A DNA stretch of 64,000 bases from Branchiostoma lanceolatum (taxonomy: Eukaryota; Chordata; Leptocardii; Amphioxiformes; Branchiostomatidae), in assembly GCF_035083965.1 (NCBI RefSeq), contig NC_089725.1, forward strand, positions 24,189,925-24,253,924, given 5' to 3'. Both the position numbers and the translations under genes were made by a program. Shown piece by piece: positions 23,420 through 35,700 of this stretch. The notes beneath the pieces were generated by a model. The model searched no databases, was not told where the DNA came from, and was given only the letters and a program-made list of their open reading frames with translations. Each line of letters starts with the position of its first letter. Within the stretch, counting starts at the first letter, position 1.

Positions 23420-25193
23420 CTTGCGCAATCAGGTACTTATCAACGAACTGCACATAAAACTGGTGTCTTCAGAAGCTTAACGTTACCACATAAGGCACAT
23501 CCCCAAAATACAGACTTAACGTTTCGTATAGGTCTGCCAGAGCGTTACCTCAACTTGTCTTTGGGAAGCCTAGTACCAGTAGTACCATATTTCCTCGTCA
23601 AAACCCATAACGTTGGCGGTTACCGACCGAGCTGATGTTGAAACGGTATCAAAACATTGAGCTACTGTGGAAAATACACGACACAGAGATCACAGCGATT
23701 CGACAAGTATGAGCAGCAGCCTTGCGTATTTTCTTCTGAAGAAGTTAGCATGTCTTCAGTCGTCTCAGGTTGGATGTCAGACCCGTTTTTGACACGAATC
23801 CCGCACTAGAGTGGCTTTTGACCAAGACCGTCGCCATCTTGGTATTGCTGCATCATTTGTTTTACTTGTGCAGAATAAATTATGTTAATGAGAAATCGAT
23901 CATGATTGATGCATTAATTGAAAACATAACTTTTATGGACAAAGTAGTTAGCACTGATTTCCTTAGGATAAAAAGAGTCTTCGTGGGGCTTGAACATGAA
24001 GAATACGATGGCGCACTTGTAAATAATTTGAATAATGCTACTGAGTGGCACCCCTCAGATCGACCACTGTGGTATAAGCCACAGCTGAAAAGGTGGGGTG
24101 GGGTATTTCATGAATAGCCACAATGGGGGAGCAATGCATACAACGTCTTTCAAGCAAGATTTTTAATATCATCTACTAGTAGCTTCTCGACGCTTGGTAG
24201 CTGGAGGAGCTTTGCCCCTGTGCATGAAAATAGAGATTTATTTCAATCCTCTTCTGCTAGGACATGCAGTGGTGAACAGGCTTCCAGAAGCCATATGCTA
24301 TCATTAAAAAAAAATCTTATTGGACAAACATCAGTTGAAATCAAATTGAGTGAATACAAATCTACAGTTATTTTCAAAGACAAAGCGTCTATTATGTTTA
24401 ATACAACAACTTGTGAGCCAGTGTTTATGAACTTCTTGCAGTTTCGAAACACAGAGTTTCCCGCCAAATACCATTGCATCAGCCAATCACAGCGCAGAGA
24501 TGACTAGTGTAGAAAAGTAGCGGAACATTCGCTCAGCAGACGATTCAGGTTGGCCGGGATGCCTCGAACACAGGGCAAACAGCGTTCAAAACGATGGTGA
24601 AGTTCTCTGTTTGGAGTCCAGCGGAGGAAATTCCGAAATTAGTTCTGGTATAAAGGTACGAGATTCAAACTTTATTGTCTTTGTCGCCCATACAACCCCA
24701 TGTGTCAGTGTAGTGACGAGTAAACGCATATCTTGACTGGATAACAACCATGTAATTTTTGGGGTGGGAGGGCGGTTCAAAAGTGAGACGACTTTAGACA
24801 AAACAGAGCCCGACTGTCGCTTTTAGCGTCATATGACTGTTTCTCTTTCTATAACTTTATCTTATCGTGTTTCTTGTATGTATGTTATGGAGCTAGTTTA
24901 AGAGAAAAATGGCGAGTATTTTTCACAATCTGCAGAGATATTTTCCAGCTTGACCGCCGTATCAACAGATGTTTTTAATCGCCTCTCCCGGAAGAGAGGG
25001 CCTGGCCTCAGTACGTTTGCGTCATGATGTTGACGAGTTGATCACAATTCTATGAATTTCAGACCTTTGAACGGACGACGCCAGCCTGCTTCAAGCACGG
25101 GGTGCCCAGAACTCAGGACAGAATGCATTCGCCCAAACCTGTGCGCGAGAAACTGCATGTGTTCACCACCGAGCACCTTGCAATTATACCAAG
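23420..25193. promoter_or_regulatory. Shared DCAF8/SAV1 upstream interval with probable non-coding SAV1 leader exon
   Basis: The two genes are head-to-head across this 1.8 kb. A likely SAV1 leader exon ends at 24655 (AAAG|GTACG) and a matching acceptor, ATTTCAG, precedes 25063. Two short upstream ORFs overlap in the leader: an ATG at 24559 (13 codons) and an ATG at 24594 (19 codons, stop 24651-24653, two bases before the donor). ORFs at 23770-24117 and 24220-24507 have no recognisable content. Promoter elements were not resolved. Confidence 0.45.
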
Positions 25194-28100
25194 ATGAATA
25201 TGCTATCAAGAGCCAGAAAGAAGGATAAGAATTCGGCCAAACTCAGTAATTCTCTCAACGAGGGCATCACTGGCAAGTATGTCAAGAAAGAAGACTCTCC
25301 CCTTCTCAGAAGTAAGTACATAAAAGCCCTGTTGCACATGCCAATATGTCATTCAAAAGCTATGGTTTCACTTGTCCAACTATTTACCCTCAGTATTTAC
25401 TGTCACTATGTTTATCAGAGGCTGTGTTTGTGAATGGCATGGGAAGTTGTTGAGATTCCAATCTAAACTATTGATAGCAGTACAAGTCATGCAGTATGCA
25501 GAGGAGTTTTCTGAGAGTTCTAATGACCACATCATATCACATGACTTTTGATTGGTCAAACAGAATTTAAAGAGGTTCGGTTTCATGCCTCGTTAAACTT
25601 CTTGTGACATAGATCTTGGAATGACTGGAAACTGTACTTTTTGCTCACATGTTAACAAAAAACAATAACTGTACATTGGCAGTCAAATAGAAAAAAATTA
25701 TATGTTAAATCAATTGAGTCTGCAAAACATTCCAACTATCTGTAAAGTGACATTGACATTCTTGGACCTTTCTGGTAATGTGGAAATAAACAATTTTTTC
25801 AGGTCAATACCCTGCTGTGTGCTAGGCCATTCAACAAATTTGTTGTCGTTACTGTACAAGTCAGTAATGAAAAAGAATCTGCTCTTGTCAGGAAGTCAAT
25901 AATAAATCTACAAATGTAATAAAATTGACAGGGACTGTAACAATAATAAGAATAGTGGTGCGGATCGGTCCGGCCGGACCGGTTCCGGACTTGTAAAACG
26001 TTTAGGTTCAAGTCCAAAAAAACCTAAACGTCTGGAAACAAGTCCGGACTTGAAAAAAAATTCTCTCACTCATACACTCCTTTTTGTTTTAAACCATCTT
26101 AAACCTTCCTTAAATCGTGAAATTTGCACTAGAAAAATATGAAAACATTGCTGTTTTTGTGTTTATAACTGAACTTTTCTGTTAATTACTGACTGTATAT
26201 AATTCCGTATATATAGTTTTCAAATTACATGTAAAATATCTGCCAATATGCAATTTTACATGTAACACAAAAAAAATATTCCAAAATTATTGTTCAGGTC
26301 CGGACTTGAAAGTCCGGACCTGAACCTAAACCTCTGGACTCGAGTCCGAACCTAAACCTAAACTCGGGTTTAGATCCACACCACTAAATAAGAATAGAGA
26401 TTCTTAATTTTAAACCAATCATGAATATGCAATTACAAATGCATGTGTTTCTGACAAAATTTGTCAATCTAGTGATTGGCAATTTGTTGTTTCGACTTTA
26501 TCTCATGTAATCTCAACACATTCTACCTTCTGGCATATGATAAAGACAGTTTATAAAGATTTATTCGTTATTTCCAAGCAGCTTTCTATCTTATTAATTA
26601 ACCTTTAGCACTCTGCTGGTTACAAAGTTAGGCAGCAGGGAGAAGATTAAAACCTCCTTACTGTTTCAGACAGACAATTTGTTGAATCAGATGTACAATG
26701 TACTTGATCATTTCTTACAGATTACATGTCCCCTGTGGTACGCTATGGCCCCACCTTCCCCCGGAGATCAGAGTCCCTCAGTCAGATCCACGGCCAGCAG
26801 GGTTCCGCCTCTGAGGAGGGGAGGAGTCCGGACACAAGAGCAGCCTCACTGCCCAGGTTCCACCAGAGAAGCTACAGTAACCAGTCCAGTGTCAGCGACT
26901 ATTCCACCCATGGACACAGCTTCTCACAGGTACACAGATTGCCAAGTGTCCATCTTTGCTGTAAAATGGGTGTTTTGTTTGTTTTGTCAGTCATATTTTC
27001 ATTAGACAACATTTTAGACCCCTTTTTTTTTGTTCAGTTTTACCACTTCTAGGCACTTAGGAATAAAGACAACTTTAATAATACTTGCTGTTGCAGGATA
27101 CAGAAAATTAGTCTCCTTTAGAAAGGATCAGGATTGTGCAGAAACTCTTGGGATGGGAAACTGTACAAAAGTGCTGGTTTTATCATCATGCTGACATTCA
27201 TTTTCCTTGTCCCGGCCTTGGGCTCATCCTTGTGCCCTGAGTTGTATTGGTCACATGAGAACTCAGTACAAAGATAGTTGAACTTGAAACTAAGGCATGT
27301 TTATAATGGCCCACCTCAGCGTTACACACTAATATGTTGGGATGCTGATGGCATAGTTATCAAACATTAGTTCCTTGTCAATGTCTATTTATGAAGTGGT
27401 TGCCTGTGTGTTTTGATTGTTACCATTTGTGTGAACCCTTCAGGTAACACCCGAGTACAACCCAGGCGGGAGGACAGGGTCACTTCTGCTGGACTATCAC
27501 ACTGTGTCTGAGAATGTCAATGGGGAGGTTGCAGCTGCTGCAGGGGCCATGCCTACTGTCCAGGAAAATTATGAAGGTAATATTTTCCTACAGAGACAGT
27601 ATATGAACATATGATTTTTGTTTTTGAGGCTTTGAAAGTCTTTAGCCCAAAGAATTTAGAACTACATGTAGTTATAAAGAACAAATGATTGTAATTTGCC
27701 TACAGCTAGCCTGTGTTACACCATTTCTCACTGTCATGTGCTGATGGGTCCCCTCCCAATTTTGATAAGACTAGCTAGGCTGTCAAGCTACAACAACACT
27801 GAACATGATTAAGTCATTGCCTCTGTACAACCAGGTCAGGGCTATAGTGATGAGTACTACAACCCCATGTACCAGCACTCCTCAGTGGCTAGTTTACCAG
27901 TACACGGTAGTGGACTGACTTCCTTCCCGGGTAGGTCCCCAGCAGGGTCTGCATCTCCCATAGGATCTGTAGGTAAGGACTGGATTCTACATGTTCTCTA
28001 ATGTGTGTACAGTGATGTTATGAATATTGTATTCTATTATTTGTAGGTTATGTACTAGGTTAAGTACACATTGTAGGTTAAGTTGTATGTTCGTCTGTAT

Positions 28101-30203
28101 TTTTGTGGGTCAGCCATTACCAGCGAGAGCTGCCCTGACTGACCCAATGTAATGACTCGTATCAATGCTAATAAATACAAATACAAATACAAGCACCTGC
28201 ATAAAGTAGGCTGGCATCTGTGTTCTACATGAAAATGGACAAGAAAGATTTTTCTGAAGTAGTCCCTGTGGCAAAGTTTTCAGCATCACCTGGAAGTGAA
28301 AAATAATTTCAATGGACAATATTTCTTTTTATCCATTGATTTTTTTTTCTTCAATCATCCACTGATTTTTTGCTCTAACAATTTTTTGGAGAGTCTGTGC
28401 ATTACAAGTGAATGGTATTTTCTTTGTACATTTTATATTTTTATTGCTGTTTAATAATCATGAAGAACATGGTTTACGGATGAGCATAGTGATTTTAGTT
28501 CAAGGTCCACTTTTTCCTTTCAGGCAATGTCTCCTCAACAGATGAACTTCCTCTTCCCACTGGGTGGACTGCAGATTACACGTTAAGAGGCAGAAAATAC
28601 TACATAGAGTAAGTTGACGAGTTAGTCTACTGTTACCAGTAAGCATGTTACTGACATGCTTCCCTACATGCAAGCAAGATTAAGTATTATTGACACTTCT
28701 GGCAACAATTGCAATATGTCCCATTATCCTAAATGTTGTTCTTGCCTAGCAACAACTGTGTTGTAGTGCTACCTTCGAATGGAGCTTAGACACAACTGAA
28801 TACATGTAGTCATGGTGTCAATGTTACTTTTTCAGCCACAACACCCAGACTACACATTGGAGCCACCCTTTAGAAAAGGAGGGCCTACCTGCTGGCTGGG
28901 AAAAAGTAGAGTCTGCGGAATATGGGGTCTACTATGTCGAGTAAGTTATGACTTCTCGGTATTGTTGACATTTTCTTTGTTTAATCAAAATCAAAACATA
29001 GCCCTGCAGTCTGGAATTTCTTCCCTTATAAGATTGTGGAATTTGAGGAATGTCATACTTATAGTTTATCAATGTCAGTGACATGATAATAAGAGCACCA
29101 ATATATAAGTGCAGGTATATAGATCAAAAAGGGTATAGAAAAGGACAGTTAACACGTCATTGTTGAATTTGATTTCAGTTTGTATCTTATCCTACAGACA
29201 TTACAAGACATGTGAATTTCTATGTTTACCATTGGTCTCTGTTGCAGCCACAACACTAAGAGGGCCCAGTACAGACACCCTTGTGCTCCCAGGTTTCCTA
29301 AGTACGACCCTCCCCCTCCCCTCCCACCCTCGGCTTACCTGACCATGCAGACATCTCAAGCGATAGCAGGGGACATGGAGGCAGCTGGTATGCAGGTCCC
29401 CCCTAGTCCATACATGAATTCAGGTAAGATCTTAAGATACCTAATCCCATCAGTTGATGTATGATATGAGATATCAAGATGTCTTGTTGTTATCTCTTAC
29501 TAGTGGGTATTCATTCTTATACCAATTTACTGCTCTTTTCCCCCCAGAAATTCCAGAATGGTTGCAAGTGTACACAAAAGCTCCTCATGAATATGATCAT
29601 AAACTCAAGGTGAGTAATGGCTTATCTTTTTTTCTTGTTTTGTTTTTGTTTTTTGAATAGCCAACACTTTTCAGGAAGGAATTTGAACTAAACCTTACGG
29701 TTCATCAAAGAGTTCTTCAAGGATAGAGTCTATTTCTGTCTTCACATAACCAACCTACAGATTGACTTATAAACAATCCCCAGTCAAGTCAACAGAAACT
29801 CCTACATGACAACTTAGCCTGTCTATGCTATAGACAGAGCAAGTTGTCAAGTGTAAGTCAGTGTGTAAGTCTATGTGTTGGTTTGTTATGTAAGGAGAGA
29901 TAAAGAAGGAATTTTTAAAAAACTATGTTTAAATGTAGTTTGCACCAGCATTGTGAAAAAGAAAAAGTGAGTGAAACTCAACAATTCTCCTGTTTCCAGT
30001 GGGACCTGTTCAAGCTGCCAGAGCTGGACTGTTACCAGGAGATGCTGATGAGACTGTACAGGAAGGAGCTGGAGGTGGTGGTCATGAGTTACGAGGGGTA
30101 CAGACAAGCCCTGCAACAGGAAATGGAGAGAAGACAGAAGGAAATGGAGAGGGACCGCAACAAGGCACAGGCACTCGCACAGAATATAGAGACTAAAGTC
30201 TGA
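25194..30203 (+). CDS. SAV1: SAV1 (Salvador homologue 1), Hippo pathway WW/SARAH scaffold, 9 coding exons, 409 aa
   Basis: Salvador is known to bind and activate the Hippo/MST kinase through its SARAH domain. Exons: 25194-25311, 26721-26929, 27444-27576, 27835-27972, 28524-28608, 28836-28940, 29248-29423, 29548-29609, 30000-30203; all phases close. The N-terminus MLSR...[13 protein letters not shown] followed by [11 protein letters not shown] matches vertebrate SAV1. WW1 is at about 208-240 ([20 protein letters not shown], then HWSHPL). WW2 is at about 243-275 ([15 protein letters not shown], then [10 protein letters not shown]); its second Trp is replaced, as in vertebrates. The SARAH coiled coil is at about 343-395 ([20 protein letters not shown]). 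Either ATG 25194 or 25200 could start; the second matches the human MLSR start. Human SAV1 is 383 aa. Confidence 0.97.
25953..26386. mobile_element. Non-autonomous hAT-type MITE in SAV1 intron 1
   Basis: 434 bp with inverted ends TAGTGGTGCGGATC (left) and its near-complement GATCCACACCACTA (right). It is flanked by identical 8-bp duplications AATAAGAA (25945-25952 and 26387-26394), as expected for the hAT superfamily. The interior repeats GTCCGGAC and CCGGACTTG in both orientations. No transposase is present. Confidence 0.9.
28080..28195 (+). mobile_element. Possible LINE 3' tail
   Basis: A GC-richer block (GTGGGTCAGCCATTACCAGC, then GAGAGCTGCCCTGACTGACC) ends in AATAAATACAAATACAAATA, which resembles the 3' end of a retrotransposon with a simple-repeat tail. 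It sits in a SAV1 intron. No coding sequence remains. Confidence 0.4.
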
Positions 30204-32160
30204 TGCAGAGCCCCAGGAAATGGAAGCTTGGTGTTGAAAATCACACTGAGGTTCAGTAAGGAGATTTACAAAGACTGAAGATTGACTCACAACATCACAT
30301 GAAGAAGGAGGCCTCATTTTACCGTGTAGTACAAGGACCAAGCAGTGACTTCCACTGCATCTTCTAATCTTTTGATGAAACAAAATTGCAAATATGACAT
30401 CCTTGTTCCGTAGACACATGCACAATGGACTTTATTATGTGGTTCTGAACTGAAGCAGTTAGCTGTTGGTTGGACTGTTCCTTGAATCCCACACCATACC
30501 ACACCACACCAGAGCTATGTAATAGCCAAAGTTCAGAGTGGTGTGATGAAGTAGCCTTGGTAGGCAGCACTGTAAGCTACTGTGATGTCTTGGCATCAAC
30601 ACCAGTCTCAAGGTAATAAGCACAGGTCTGTTAGATCCACATGGGTCATCATTGCATCAAGAAAAGGTAGGGAAATGGAAACCTGCTCAGGTTTGTTCCT
30701 GGGTATCCATTCTCTTAAGGGCAACAAATCAATCAGTTTGCAGTGGCTGCAGGAAGTTAAAAAGTGAATGCCATCAAATGGCAGAACATTCATTGTACCA
30801 GTACTAAACAGTAGGACACTGTACTGTGGTAGGACAATGTACAGTAGAGCTCTGACAGTGCTGCTGAAGGTGCAAGGGTTGTACCATGTTAGAATAATTG
30901 TAGATACTGTAAGGGACATTGCAATGTGTGGCCAGAGGGCTGAATAACGTAGGCTGCAAGTAACATAGGGAAAAAGCCATGAATTGCTTTTAATTGATTG
31001 TTTTAGTTTACTTTCCTTTCTACCAGAAGTTAGAGGAAAATATACATCATTGCTTTGGCAGTGCGAGCAGTAACAGTTGTCTCTATACTTTACACAATGT
31101 TTTTAGGTTGTAAGATAAAATGTCTAGGTCACTTGCCACTGGGATTGTCCCAGTGTTGTAATGATAAATGTTATCATTTGTTGATAAATTGAGGTAGCCA
31201 GAAGTATAGGCTTGGCATTTTAGCTTGAATTAGGCCAATGCTTTTTTTAGCATAGAAAGACTGAAATATTGACTTCATGATCAATCAAATTTTCTAATCA
31301 TTTGACGTAAATAAGGCATGTGTACTAAACTTGATTCCTGTGAATCAAGGGAGTCAGGCATTTCCTGACTATCTACATTCCATCTCATGGTGCTTTCACT
31401 GGAATGTATTTTAGTATGTTGATTCTAGCTTTGTGCACTTGTCCTTGTGTAAGTTGTGAATACAATTGTGCCTGTTGTGACTACATGAGCTAAGATTTCT
31501 TTCATAATCCAGGCACCTGTTTTGTACAGCTAGTAGACATAAAGAGCTTGTAGTGGTAGAGATATTTATGGAATTAGCATCTTGAATGAGATCATGTAGA
31601 GGTAGTATGATAAGAAATTACTGTTGCTCTCAATAGCAACAAACACATTGAATCATGCATATTTTATTAGAGCTATTTATGGAACATCATAGGAGGTAAA
31701 TTATTCATATTTATGTCAATAGCCCACCATAATGATAATGTGTGTAATTGTGAATAATAACATTGATAGTTGCCGTGAATTCTTATGTTGTATTTACATG
31801 TACTGTATTTGTATCTCCAACAACTTCTTTGAAGCTAAATCATTTCTCCGCACAGGACTATTGGTTTTTGTGTGCAATTCCTGAGTTTTTTGACTATCAA
31901 ATGAAACTGCTTCAGATTTGTTTTCAAAACCTTAAACCAGGATCATCTTGCACAGCTTAGTTCAGTTTAAAGGGCTTTCCCGTTGGAAACTGGATGGACT
32001 GTGCTGTAAGAATTTGATGTTCCTGGCACCTGCGTTTCTTGAGGTACATGTTTTTGTAGAGATGTGTATGTTGTGTGTGTTAAAGGTTTGTTAATTTACC
32101 TGTCTCCCCTGACATGTCAAACTGAAATGTGGAATAAACAATGCCACCATCATTTTTGAT
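30204..32160 (+). other. SAV1: SAV1 3' UTR with polyadenylation signal
   Basis: About 1.95 kb of AT-rich sequence without convincing ORFs after the SAV1 stop, with AATAAA at 32133-32138. The neighbouring minus-strand gene ends at 32760, so the two genes are tail-to-tail. Confidence 0.6.
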
Positions 32161-32759
32161 AACCATGTATTTGGTGTTGTTTTTTCCATAGGACATTTAT
32201 CAAGAAGCTAGATAATCTTTTTTCAAGACTTGTGTATTTACAAACATACAACATTCTTATGATTTGCGACAAGTAACTGTAGCATTCCACAATATTTTTT
32301 TACATATATTTACAACTGACATTGCTATGGCCAATAGCTGCCGTATATATCCCCCAGCTGGTAGTAGGTAAGGAATTCTTGTGCCTCGCAATAATGGCTT
32401 TATATCTCGCAACACTTGCTGGTTTGTACATGCCTGATGTTCTCCAGTCTACCAACAGAATGTGAGTACATTTTATATTAATGTTTTGACATCAGCTTTT
32501 TGTTGTTAATGTAACTAAAAGTCTTCAAATAAGTTTTAAGACCGTTTTTCGTGAAGGAAGAACTCGTTTTATGCAGCAAGTGGAGAAGAAAAACCTCCAA
32601 CGCTGTACTTGGCACAGAAAATGTCATCTTTGGCCCATTGATGCACTAGGGGTCATCAATTAAAGTGCTGCATGTAAATTTCTATGACAGTTCATATTTC
32701 AAGTACTCCAAGCTGTTAATCACTTTTAGAAGTTATTTCTCCTGTTGAAATGTCCTTTA

Positions 32760-35700
32760 CTATTTTTTTCTGCCTAATCCGCCAAATGCATTGATTGCCA
32801 TTTCCACTGGATGATCCCCCATTTTCTTCTTCATCATGAGTTTCTCCTGTATGGTTTCCAGCGCTCGTGATTTCCCGGCCGCCCACTTCAGTGCAGCCAG
32901 TGACTTCGGAGGATCTTTTGCAGTCTGCTGAGGTGACCTGGTAGGAGACTTGACTTTCTTGGCCTTTTCAGGCTCTGGTTTATGAACCACCTGCAGCTCC
33001 TTTGGCACTTCTATAGTCTTGGCTAGTTCCTCCACAGCTATTCTTTCCATGATGCTGTCCTGTAGCATAGGTGGGAAAGTTTATTAGTCTCTCAAGCATA
33101 CTAGTATCTGACTTGATGTCAAAAGACTGAAAGCATTGTTCTGTACTGATTCGGGAGATTGTACTCTCAATTTTCTGTCAATAGTATCATGCTAACTGAA
33201 TACTAACTTTAATGCCATGCACAGAGAATGGACAAAGTAGAATTGACCTTGCTGTTGCCTATTATTAGATATATCATTATACTACCCTTAATGCAGTACA
33301 TGGATTAGCAGGGAAAATTCCAAGTGATTCTATTGTAAAAGCCCATCAATTAAGACAAAGCTTTTAAAAGGACCTCACCTTAATCATCTGAAGTTTCTGC
33401 AGGTAGGACAACTCGTCCAACGGTGTAGTCCGCCTTTTCAAACACTTCTCTGATATGTTGTCAACTGCGAGTAGTATCTGGGCCAGATCGGTGCTCTAAA
33501 ATCACAGATTGTTGATGGAAAATGAATGGTTTATTTTCAACAACAAGATGAAATGATTATATGTATCTTTTTTTCGTTCATTGCAAAGCTATTGCTGTCA
33601 GCTACTGCACTGAAAGTACAATGCAGAGGCACTGCTACTCCAAGTCAATATGACTGCAAACTTGAATATGTTGACTCCCCTACGATGGAAATGTAATGCA
33701 GTAACAGATAATTCCTAACCTGTACAACGTAATCCTTGCTCTTTGCCTGTAGATCCTGTTCCATCTTCTTGTTTGCATCCATTGTTTTCTCCTGGTTGGC
33801 TTGTAGCTCCGACAAGTCCTTGTTGATTTGCTGTGTTAAATAAGTCAAAGAGTGAAATGTTATGACAAAGATCCACTTGTAACAGCCTTACTTGTAAGAC
33901 TATACAAAGTTCATTGATTCTGCCAATCGACCAAGGAAATCTAAATTAGGCTCTATTTCAAAACCAAATCTACCTCAGGCTCTGACAGTGAAAAAGAAAA
34001 TCTGTTTTACCTATAAGACTATAGAAAGTTCATTGATTGTGCCAGAGCACCAAGGAAATCTTAATAAGGCTCTCTACATCAAGGTATTTCAAAACCAAAT
34101 GTACCTCAGGCTCAGTGAGAAAGAAAATCTGTTTTGGACTCACCACTTTCTTCTGTTCATGTTCAGCCTTTAGCCTCTGCAGTCTTTGGTTTCCCTCTTC
34201 GCTCTGTCAATAAGAAGAAAATGATATTTCATAGTAAATACGTCATTTAGGAACTTCTTTTCCCCATAGCACTTAAACATTCAGGGCTACTGCAGAGCAC
34301 CCAGTGTGTTTGCTACTGACAATCTTTTAAAATGATCACTCTGAGGGCTTCACTACACCTGACCTCCCACTGGAGCTCTCAGAGAGCCATTAAAGCTGAT
34401 AGGACTATCCAGTCAGAGTAAAGGTTATCGATTGATTAATGGGTTGACCTGTTCTTTGTTGATGGCTACTTCAGTTTGTTACTTAATAATTGATTGAAAG
34501 GGTATAATTAATTCATCCCACTATTACGAGATTCACCCAGTCCTGCCCTTCTCAACATGATCTGGCATTGAATTGAGAGTAAATTGAGTTAGGCACTTTA
34601 TGATTTGGTTATAATAGCTGTTATTTCAATTACATGTATTACAAGTTATCTTTTTGTTTCCTGATTTGTCATGATTTTGTAAGGGCTCCCTTGGAAATCA
34701 GTTACTTTGTTATTAACTGAAGGGAAAACCCTAGAGATTCATGAATAGATAAACAAAATGGACTTATGTACTTATTTTGAAATTACAATCACATGTAATT
34801 TTGAGGACGGAAGAAATTTAGATGCAAGATGAAGAGTTCATGAAATCAAAGACAACTTGCCAAAATTGGGTAGCTTTTGAATTCCAAAGTTGCTCAAAGA
34901 TTATATATTATGATTACACTGGTTTGCTTCCATATCATGGAATGTGAGCTCCTATGCAGAGGCAGTAATGCCACTAACCTGGTCCATGAGTCTGTTGACT
35001 CGTCTAGCCAGGTCCATGTTGGTGTTGTGAAGGGTGTCATATCTCATCATGGTGGCATTGATCATGGAGTCTCCCACCTCCAGGTAGCCTAGGAACATGG
35101 TTTAGTATACATGTATATGTTAGATCCACACAATGGACTGGAATTGGAACTGTCTTTCTTATTGTAACTATATAATACTGGGACATCCCAGTTATTTCTG
35201 CCTGCCTGTTGGTTTCTCCTTGTAGTAGCAAAGTCCTATAGGTGAGATCTATCATGCAAGTCCCAGATTACAAATTGAGCAGTTCTCCAATTAGTTGAAA
35301 AACAGAACTGCTTTGGGTATTAAACTACCAGGTGAAGGGAATACATGTGTCTCAAAACCAGTGGGATAGACTGAAAACTTTCCAAGCAGTTTCTCACCTT
35401 CTGGCATGTTGTCAATCACTCTCAGCAAGTAGGCCTCAAACTTTTTGTACTGCTCCAGTCTGTTCTGGAGTTTGTCGTGTCTGAAAACAAAATTGCCAGT
35501 GGTATTGTTGGTGAACCTTGAAATTTCACAGGAAATCAGAGAGCTTGTAGTCTTAATAATTACACTGCACATCTGTCTTATTCAATTCAATCAAATTTTA
35601 TTGTGAAATCAACTGGCAGAAGTACAGTACAATACATATCCCCCTGAATTGCGTTGACTATTTTTACAAACAGTATTTCTACAAACATTATTTTTACAAC

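Noticed and set aside
23770-24507. Two ORFs between DCAF8 and SAV1
   Set aside because: AT-rich, no family features, and they sit in the shared promoter interval.
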